Shown in pieces: positions 5,422 through 10,741 of a stretch of 10,741 bases of DNA. This DNA is from WJKP01 sp964531215 (GTDB lineage Bacteria; Patescibacteriota; Patescibacteriia; CAIXNZ01): assembly GCA_964531215.1 (NCBI GenBank), contig CAZHFK010000037.1, positions 1 through 10,741 of the forward strand. The letters run 5' to 3'. A program made the translations under genes and the position numbers. Under the pieces are notes generated by a model. That model made no database searches. It was not told where the DNA came from and was given only the letters and a program-made list of their open reading frames with translations. Each line of letters begins with the position of its first letter. The first letter of the stretch is position 1.

Positions 5422-6210
5422 TCAATCTCTATCGTATCCAATTTTCTCCCTTATAGCCTTTAAATCATTTCCCTCCAAATCTTTAATAAAATCATTTACT
5501 TTATTGAAATCAACAATATCTATTAAGAAATATTCATTTTTATATTTTTTTTCTTTATCAATATATGCATAATTAACCTCAAGTTGGAAATTATGATTAA
5601 TAACAACAGGATCCCTTTTCTCTATAGGATCATATTTATAAAAATTATCAAATGAATTACATATTATTACTGGGTAATTAACCAATGAAAGGATATTATA
5701 AGCTTTATCTTTAACTTTAGGAATTATTGACGTTTCTTTCCTGTAATAAGTAAGGGCATTTATACTTTGAGTCATTGCCTTATAGATAGACTCATTTTCA
5801 ATTTGTTTATTGCTTTCGGTATCAAAAAGTTTAGCTACTTTTTCTTCACGTAAATAATGGTGCTTTTTAGTTATTGACCATAAATATGGATCTTCCAATG
5901 GGGTATCCAATATAACCCGTTCAAGTGCCTTTATATATTCCTTATCATCAAACCAAAATACATTATTGTTTTTAACATACTTACACTCAATAAAAAGACG
6001 GATATTAGTGGTACCAATCCATTCCCCAAAATCTAGATAATCGTATTCTTTTTCTGCAATAATATCAACTTCTCTGGGTTTGTCAGTAAAATGATCATTG
6101 TAATAGGGACTTACAACCACATGCCAATTATTACTACGTAAATAGTTAACTACATTATAATGAAAATTATTCCCACTATTAGTTATTATTTTTTCTATTT
6201 TTTCGTTCAT
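5422..6210 (-). CDS. PD-(D/E)XK-type restriction endonuclease-like protein
   Basis: 262 residues, soluble. The N-terminal third has the layout of an Mrr/REase-like nuclease: helix NFHYNVVNYLRSNNW, strand HVVVSPYYND, then PREVDIIAE with Asp49 and, after a loop, strand RLFIECKYVK with Glu75-Cys-Lys77. Asp plus Glu-x-Lys is the metal-binding catalytic core of PD-(D/E)XK enzymes. The usual glutamate in the first helix is not evident. Residues about 85-200 are helical; a C-terminal part (NHNFQLEVNYAYIDKEKK) resembles a strand-rich domain ending in KYKNEYFLIDIVD. The start is fixed by GAGGGG 9 nt upstream, overlapping the end of the membrane-protein gene, so the two are translationally linked. Substrate unknown; a dsDNA effector paired with the membrane protein is my inference. 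Confidence 0.78.
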   Translation of the reverse strand: MNEKIEKIITNSGNNFHYNVVNYLRSNNWHVVVSPYYNDHFTDKPREVDIIAEKEYDYLDFGEWIGTTNIRLFIECKYVKNNNVFWFDDKEYIKALERVILDTPLEDPYLWSITKKHHYLREEKVAKLFDTESNKQIENESIYKAMTQSINALTYYRKETSIIPKVKDKAYNILSLVNYPVIICNSFDNFYKYDPIEKRDPVVINHNFQLEVNYAYIDKEKKYKNEYFLIDIVDFNKVNDFIKDLEGNDLKAIREKIGYDRD

Positions 6211-6213
6211 ATT

Positions 6214-6870
6214 TTATTTCCCCTCAATTATTTCAGTATCTTTCTCTATGCCTAAATATTCAACCTCTTTATTATCTATATCAATAATTTTATATTTAAA
6301 TTTATATTTTTCACCGTTTACATTTGCACAAGATATTTCAAATATAGAATCCTTTAATTCGTCCAAATTTTCAATTTTTTTATCAAATTTATTAATTGCT
6401 ATCGGATGTTCATCTTTAATAGGCGCAAAAAAATTAGTTTTATATTTAATTGTTTGAAATTTGTTACTTTCTATTTTTACATTAAAAGCCATTCCCTTGC
6501 CAACATTTCGTAAAGTAAGATAATAATCTGAATCACCGTTTAAACGGGTTTTTAGTAAATATGGTTCAATTTTTTTTAATACTTCCTGTTGATCTTCATA
6601 TTTCGCAGGATTTTTCATACTATCTCTTGAATATCGTATATATAATGCCATCACTGGCATTTGTTCAATTTTTGTTTGCTTAACCATTTCCTTTTTCATA
6701 CCTTGTGTTTCAATGGTATATTTTATTAAATATCTGAGCGTTAAAATAAGAACTACAAGATTTATAATGCCAATAATTAAAAATCCATAATCAAACCAAG
6801 ATGGCTGATTTATTGAATCATTAATTCTCCGTAAAGTGTTAATTAAGTTCATTAAAAAATCTTCATTCAT
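6214..6870 (-). CDS. One-pass membrane protein with C-terminal beta domain, defence-island associated
   Basis: 218 residues from the ATG at 6870. After a 25-residue amphipathic lead a single transmembrane segment (about 28-48, FLIIGIINLVVLILTLRYLI) is followed by a charged, probably coiled stretch (TIETQGMKKEMVKQTKIEQMP) and then a beta-rich domain with DYYLTLRNVGKGMAFNVKIE, a pattern seen in many membrane-tethered proteins of unknown role. Longer reading from 6909 (MMMMLKLSKG...) would overlap the upstream gene by 35 nt; the ATG at 6870 has AAGGGA 9 nt upstream and begins 4 nt after that gene's stop, so I take it as the start. The last residues (EIIEGK) repeat the C-terminal wording of the restriction enzyme. 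Possible membrane anchor or sensor for the downstream nuclease; function not established. Confidence 0.8.
   Translation of the reverse strand: MNEDFLMNLINTLRRINDSINQPSWFDYGFLIIGIINLVVLILTLRYLIKYTIETQGMKKEMVKQTKIEQMPVMALYIRYSRDSMKNPAKYEDQQEVLKKIEPYLLKTRLNGDSDYYLTLRNVGKGMAFNVKIESNKFQTIKYKTNFFAPIKDEHPIAINKFDKKIENLDELKDSIFEISCANVNGEKYKFKYKIIDIDNKEVEYLGIEKDTEIIEGK
6220..6225 (-). promoter_or_regulatory. Shine-Dalgarno of the nuclease gene, inside the preceding gene's last codons
   Basis: GAGGGG followed by AAATAA: the Glu-Gly-Lys-stop codons of the membrane-protein gene supply the ribosome site for the nuclease ATG at 6210, 9 nt away. This fixes that start and implies termination-reinitiation coupling. 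Confidence 0.65.
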
Positions 6871-6874
6871 ATGT

Positions 6875-9712
6875 TTATTTCCCTTCGATAATTTTAACAT
6901 CATCATCATTTAATCCATAAAGCTTATAAACCTCTTGATCTATCTGCTTATCTAAAATATCAATTTTCTTTTTGTGTAATTCTTTTTCACTCTCGCTTTG
7001 GGCTGAATGATATTTTTTCTGGGCTTCAAGCATTTGCTTTGCAAAATGTGATAAAATTTTATCATCATTTTTGATTATCTTGGGAAATGGAAATTTATCT
7101 AAATCTATTTTTTTCAATTGAGGAGTGGAATCTTTATTAGTAACTAGTCTATTCCAATAATAAAATTGGAAAATTTTAGAATTTATAATAGCTAAATAGG
7201 AAAAATATGAATTTTTTGTCTTTTTATTAAATAAGAAATATAAAGACTGCTCAGGAAAAACGCCAGAATTATCATAAGTTGCATAAATTGGGTATCCTGT
7301 TTTTCGTAGTAATATCTTCTCCTTAACCCCTAACTTATTTTTATCAGTAGTTCTACCCGTAATATTATCTTTTATAAATTCAAAATATAATTTACCGTTT
7401 AAATAATATCTCTCAATATTTTTTCCTTTAATCATCTCAATTTGTGTAGCAGATTCTTTTTTATCAGTAATTTTTGATGATTTACCACCAAAACCGGATG
7501 TTGTATTAAATAATTCACCTAATAATTCTTTATTAGGCATGTTTTCTATTTTATTCAGTAGATTTAGAATATCGCTATTTGCTTCAAAAGAAAAAACATA
7601 ACCATCATTATTTAAAAAATCTTTTTTGTTTTTTTCTAAAACACTTTCCCCGAATTCACTAACATTTATTTTATAATTTTTAGAACTATTGTTTTTAATT
7701 ACAAATATTAATGTATCTGCAATAACATCTGGAAAATTTGCTTTATAAATTAAATTTAATAAATGATAATTATTTAATATATTTTTTCTCAGTTTGATAA
7801 ATTGATTATTAAAACCCAGTCTATCTGGAACTATAAACGAAAATAATCCATTTTTCTTTAATAAACTCAATCCTTTCCATATAAAATTCTCGTATAAATT
7901 TGGCATTGAAGAATTAGAGCTATATTTATCAATCAAATAATCTAATTCATTTAAAATTAAAATGTCATTACCGAATCTACCTTTTAGAGATACCCATGGC
8001 GGATTACCAATCACTGCGTCAAATCCACCATTAGCCATAATATCACCGAAACCTTTTTCTTTATCATCCCAATCAAATACATTAATCTTTCTCATCTTGG
8101 CTTCATCTTTAAATAGTGAAAGATTCTCACCATCATAGAAATCCGAACCGATCAATGAATTACCGCATTTAATGTTATTGGATAAATCAGGCAACAAAGC
8201 CAAATCACTATATTTAAATAATTGGCCTGAGCTTTCCGCGTTTTCGTCTTCCATTAATTTTAAAAGCAATGAAAGCTTAGTCACTTCAACTGCCTGAGAA
8301 TCAATATCTACACCATAGATATTATTCAAAAGAATATTACGTTTTTCATTAATGGATAACTTATAATCATTTTCTCCGGCTTTATAAATTTTACTTTTCT
8401 TTATGGCTGACTTAAGATTTTTTTCTTGTATATAATATTTCAAATGATAATCAAGTAAAAAATTAAAAGCTCCTAATAAAAATGACCCTGAACCACAAGC
8501 CGGATCTAAAATTTTTATTTCTAAAATTTTTTCAGGTGTTTTATTTTTTATTAATTCACCGACTGTGTTTTCTACTATGTAGTCAACAATGTATTGCGGA
8601 GTGTAATAAACACCACCGGCTTTTCTGACCTCGGGCTTTTCTTCAATTTTAGCTTGATGTGATTTAGTCAATTCAATTGTTTTACCAAGGAACTGTTCAT
8701 ATATCTGACCAAGTATTTCAACAGGTAAAACTGAAAACTCATACGGTGATTTGGGATAATATAATGAATTTATAATACTCTTTAATACTTTGTCATCAAT
8801 TTTTAAATTACTTAACCAATCTTCAATTTTGAATAGACCGCTATTATATTTTTTATCAGCTTGTTTAAAAAACTCCTCAAGTGATTTGTATATATTGGAT
8901 TTTTCAGCAAGTCCAGCCAAAGTGTTGTAATCTTCAATATTACGATCTTCAGCTATTCTTAAAAAAATAATTCGATCAATAATTTTTTGTACCGCTTCAT
9001 TAAGTCCGTAAATATCAATTTGTTTATTGTTTGAAGCAATGTTTTTTGCTAAATCAGAACGCCAAGATTCAATCAGCTTTAAAAATTCTTTATCAACTTC
9101 AGACGTACCTTTTTTCTTTTTATTCTCTTCAACATACTGATCAAAACTGCCTTTTAAAATTGAACTTTTAGCAAATATATTATAAATATATTCAAAATTT
9201 TCCAAATATTCGTCGTAAGTACAATAAAAAATTCTGGCAACGCTGGCTTTATCATTGGCTTTTGGTTTTATGCGAGTATCATAAATCGCAAATTCTTGAA
9301 AATCAGTTAAGATGGATAATGGCAGTTTGGCACTATATGCATAGCGTCTAACTTGAAAAGCAGGGTCAATGTCATCTTTTATGTTTACAGTCGGTTTTTT
9401 AGCTTCAACAAAAAATTTCTTTTGGCCACCGACACGAAAACTATAATCAGGAGCTTTTTGTTTACCTTTAATCTGAACTTTATCTTCTCTAACAACTTCA
9501 CGATATTGCTCGGCATAACCTTGATCATTTCTCATATCCCAATCCAACAACTCAAAAAATTTATCAATAAAATCAGAACGAGTATTTGACTCGTCATATG
9601 AAGCTTTCGTATATTGTTTTTTGTTATGTTCAAATAACTCAACCAATTCTTCCAGTTTTTTCAAATTTGAATTAGGAATAGAGCTATTTAAAAGCATTTT
9701 CTTTTTATCCAT
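6875..9712 (-). CDS. Type IIG restriction-modification enzyme (Eco57I-like, fused nuclease and methylase)
   Basis: 945 residues, complete. Residues about 40-150 form an HsdR_N-like nuclease: Pro88-Asp89 in KAPDYSFRV and Glu103-Ala-Lys105 in FFVEAKKP make the PD-(D/E)XK core. A helical linker (150-350) leads to the N6-adenine methylase: GGVYYTPQYIVDYIV (366-380), the SAM-binding motif ILDPACGSGSF (401-411), YGVDIDSQAVEV (466-477), and the catalytic motif Asn570-Pro-Pro-Trp573. Residues about 720-880 are a TaqI-like target recognition domain (GFGGKSS, GKNIERYY, STPQLKKIDLDKFPFP), followed by a helical tail. One polypeptide should therefore both methylate and cut. Motifs are intact, suggesting an active enzyme; the DNA target cannot be predicted. 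It follows an acidic lipoprotein by 19 nt and ends 4 nt before the membrane-protein start. Confidence 0.93.
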   Translation of the reverse strand: MDKKKMLLNSSIPNSNLKKLEELVELFEHNKKQYTKASYDESNTRSDFIDKFFELLDWDMRNDQGYAEQYREVVREDKVQIKGKQKAPDYSFRVGGQKKFFVEAKKPTVNIKDDIDPAFQVRRYAYSAKLPLSILTDFQEFAIYDTRIKPKANDKASVARIFYCTYDEYLENFEYIYNIFAKSSILKGSFDQYVEENKKKKGTSEVDKEFLKLIESWRSDLAKNIASNNKQIDIYGLNEAVQKIIDRIIFLRIAEDRNIEDYNTLAGLAEKSNIYKSLEEFFKQADKKYNSGLFKIEDWLSNLKIDDKVLKSIINSLYYPKSPYEFSVLPVEILGQIYEQFLGKTIELTKSHQAKIEEKPEVRKAGGVYYTPQYIVDYIVENTVGELIKNKTPEKILEIKILDPACGSGSFLLGAFNFLLDYHLKYYIQEKNLKSAIKKSKIYKAGENDYKLSINEKRNILLNNIYGVDIDSQAVEVTKLSLLLKLMEDENAESSGQLFKYSDLALLPDLSNNIKCGNSLIGSDFYDGENLSLFKDEAKMRKINVFDWDDKEKGFGDIMANGGFDAVIGNPPWVSLKGRFGNDILILNELDYLIDKYSSNSSMPNLYENFIWKGLSLLKKNGLFSFIVPDRLGFNNQFIKLRKNILNNYHLLNLIYKANFPDVIADTLIFVIKNNSSKNYKINVSEFGESVLEKNKKDFLNNDGYVFSFEANSDILNLLNKIENMPNKELLGELFNTTSGFGGKSSKITDKKESATQIEMIKGKNIERYYLNGKLYFEFIKDNITGRTTDKNKLGVKEKILLRKTGYPIYATYDNSGVFPEQSLYFLFNKKTKNSYFSYLAIINSKIFQFYYWNRLVTNKDSTPQLKKIDLDKFPFPKIIKNDDKILSHFAKQMLEAQKKYHSAQSESEKELHKKKIDILDKQIDQEVYKLYGLNDDDVKIIEGK
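6880..6885 (-). promoter_or_regulatory. Shine-Dalgarno of the membrane-protein gene, inside the restriction enzyme's last codons
   Basis: AAGGGA followed by AATAA: the Glu-Gly-Lys-stop codons of the type IIG gene form the ribosome site for the ATG at 6870, again 9 nt away. It decides the start against the longer reading from 6909. Confidence 0.65.
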
Positions 9713-9731
9713 AAAGATGTAATTAAACTAA

Positions 9732-10310
9732 TTATTCTTCAGATGATTCTTCATCATCGTATTCACCGATTTTAATCCCAAAAAGAGATGAAACATCACT
9801 ATAGTCCTTAAATATATCAAATTTAATATTTTCTAAGCCAGCTTTAGTTGATTCACAATTAGCGATTTTTTCATTATTTTCAGCATCAACAAATTTAATA
9901 GTTATTTTATTTGTTGTATATCCTTCTAAATAACTATCCATCTGATCATCCTTTTGAGCTTTTTCATCTTCTTCCCATTCTGCAAAAGCTTCTGGGTCAA
10001 AAATAGCTGTAGTAAATAATGAACAAGATGTGTTAACTAAAAAAGGAACCATAGTCATTTGTTCACCCATAAAATCATCGTATTCATCCTCATCTTTTAT
10101 TTTATATACCATTTCAATAGATGCCTGTTTAGTAACCTTGTTTCTTCGTATAGTAACCTCTGTATCGTCAGTTACATAACTTACATCATCAGTAACGATT
10201 TTATCTTCTGTTATTTTTGTGCCGTCTTCAGTTTGTTCTACTTTTTTAGTACAACCAGCAAAAATTACAGTAATTAATAAAGCACAAAATAAAAGTGTTA
10301 ATTTTTTCAT
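9732..10310 (-). CDS. Acidic lipoprotein of unknown function
   Basis: 192 residues. The signal peptide is clear: KK at positions 2-3, a hydrophobic core LTLLFCALLITVIF and lipobox FAGC with Cys20 as the lipid anchor. The mature part is strikingly acidic (DEDEYDDF, WEEDEKAQKDDQMD, and a tail YDDEESSEE) and strand-rich with Thr/Val alternation in its first half. I recognise no domain. It stands directly after a good promoter and 19 nt before the type IIG restriction enzyme, with no terminator between them, so both may share a message even though a surface lipoprotein and a restriction enzyme have no obvious link. It may simply be the local host gene next to which the island was inserted. Confidence 0.8.
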   Translation of the reverse strand: MKKLTLLFCALLITVIFAGCTKKVEQTEDGTKITEDKIVTDDVSYVTDDTEVTIRRNKVTKQASIEMVYKIKDEDEYDDFMGEQMTMVPFLVNTSCSLFTTAIFDPEAFAEWEEDEKAQKDDQMDSYLEGYTTNKITIKFVDAENNEKIANCESTKAGLENIKFDIFKDYSDVSSLFGIKIGEYDDEESSEE

Positions 10311-10341
10311 AATTTTTAATTTTAGCTGTTAAATTACTTAT

Positions 10342-10370
10342 ATTTTACCCTTATTATAGCTTAGAGTCAA
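10342..10370 (-). promoter_or_regulatory. Sigma70-type promoter before the lipoprotein gene
   Basis: TTGACT (10370-10365), exactly 17 bp, TAAAAT (10347-10342); each box matches the consensus at 5 of 6 positions. The start would fall near 10335, about 25 nt before the ATG. It is the only convincing minus-strand promoter I see upstream of the restriction genes and may drive lipoprotein and island together. No Shine-Dalgarno is visible before this ATG. Confidence 0.7.
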
Positions 10371-10496
10371 TTTAAAAAAAAATCAAAAAAGACCCTCCTT
10401 CGCTCTTTGCTTTACTCAGAGCTACGGCGAGTCTTCCTCGACCTGTCGCTCGCCACAGTCGTACAAGTACGACGTGGCTCGTGAGCGACTAGGTCT
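10371..10496 (-). terminator. GC-rich multi-hairpin element with T-run after the metal permease gene
   Basis: The element is closed by AGACC (10390-10394)/GGTCT (10492-10496). Inside are GTCGCTC+GCCAC+GTCGTAC pairing with GTACGAC+GTGGC+GAGCGAC (10445-10489, 19 paired bases, one A bulge and one TCGT bulge), GCTCT/AGAGC (10402-10422) and CGAG/CTCG (10428-10440). On the minus strand it runs into T6-G-A-T9, so it should terminate the permease transcript. It is far longer and more GC-rich than a plain terminator and could also be a dispersed palindromic repeat. Confidence 0.6.
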
Positions 10497-10517
10497 CGAT
10501 AAAAAGTTCTTGACACG

Positions 10518-10741
10518 TCAGTTAATTTTATTAATTAATAAATACTTTTTTAAAAATAAAGTCATAAGATATATAATTGCCGCAAGAAAAATAATAGCTG
10601 GTCCTGAAGGTATATTTAAATAATAAGACAGAACAATCCCAAATATATTTACAAAAATAGCAATTAAAATTGACCATATTATTATTCGTTTAAAATTATT
10701 GCTCAAAAGCTGAGCGCTTGAAGCAGGCAAGGTTAAAAGCG
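10518..10741 (-). CDS. Metal ABC transporter permease (ZnuB / ABC-3 family), C-terminal end
   Basis: Only the last 74 codons are present; the gene continues past the right edge, and the apparent TTG start at 10730 is an internal leucine. The reading LLTLPASSAQLLSNNFKR is the cytoplasmic loop signature of ABC-3 (ZnuB/MntB/TroC) permeases, and it is followed by two membrane helices flanking SYYLNIPSGPAIIFLAA, where the Leu-x-x-Pro-Ser-Gly-Pro motif is highly typical of the family. The product would be the inner-membrane channel subunit for zinc or manganese uptake, working with an ATPase and a substrate-binding lipoprotein expected to the right of the window. Which metal cannot be told. The tail KKYLLINKIN is short and basic. 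A multi-hairpin terminator follows at once. Confidence 0.85.
   Translation of the reverse strand, partial: LLTLPASSAQLLSNNFKRIIIWSILIAIFVNIFGIVLSYYLNIPSGPAIIFLAAIIYLMTLFLKKYLLINKIN

Noticed and set aside
5382..5441. TTG start with GGGAG upstream for a longer DUF3800 protein
   Set aside because: The G-rich bases are codons of the upstream nuclease gene, and the family normally begins right before the DES motif; kept only as an alternative.
10510..10539. TTGACA (10510-10515) with a weak ATTAAT 18 bp on, as a plus-strand promoter
   Set aside because: The -10 match is poor and it would only give antisense RNA to the metal permease gene; no plus-strand unit follows.
1..10741. CRISPR array, insertion sequence ends, integrase or transposase
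   Set aside because: No regularly spaced direct repeats and no transposase or integrase reading in any frame; the mobile nature of the island rests only on composition and the gene fossil.

Overview
The window is AT-rich and almost every gene lies on the minus strand in tightly packed runs. Small genomes of this style, with many short lipoproteins, stop-to-start gene spacings of a few bases and TGA used as a stop, fit a Patescibacteria/CPR-type bacterium or another low-GC anaerobe. That placement is an inference from style; there is no rRNA or marker gene here.

Reading in the direction of transcription (right to left): at the right edge (10741-10518) is the C-terminal end of a ZnuB-type metal ABC permease. 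It is followed by an unusually GC-rich, multi-hairpin element with a T-run that looks like its terminator (10496-10371). A clear promoter (10370-10342) then drives an acidic lipoprotein (10310-9732), and a defence-type island follows. The island holds a fused type IIG restriction-modification enzyme (9712-6875), a one-pass membrane protein with an outlying beta domain (6870-6214), a PD-(D/E)XK nuclease (6210-5422), a DUF3800 protein (about 5381-4602), the decayed C-terminal tail of a second Eco57I-like methylase (4512-4345), a helical-repeat protein of unknown role (4325-3687) and an HNH endonuclease (3673-3221) ending at a Rho-independent terminator.

The most unexpected object is on the plus strand inside this island. 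At 4474-4620 there is a promoter, a 76-nt stretch that folds into a closed multi-branch structure, and an intrinsic-type terminator, with all the G-U pairs favouring the plus-strand RNA. It looks like a self-contained small RNA gene of about 110 nt that I cannot assign to a known family.

Left of 3100 the composition becomes less AT-rich and an arsenic-type operon begins at an extended -10 promoter overlapped by a perfect inverted repeat (operator). Its order is ArsR repressor, small CPKC thioredoxin, small two-helix membrane protein, COG0701 permease, a CNSC lipoprotein, an ArsF-family CWSC lipoprotein, and the start of an ArsG-family (CcdA-like) permease cut by the left edge. The family assignments suggest resistance to organic (aromatic or methylated) arsenicals: a thiol-redox relay plus two different efflux permeases under one thiol-sensing repressor.
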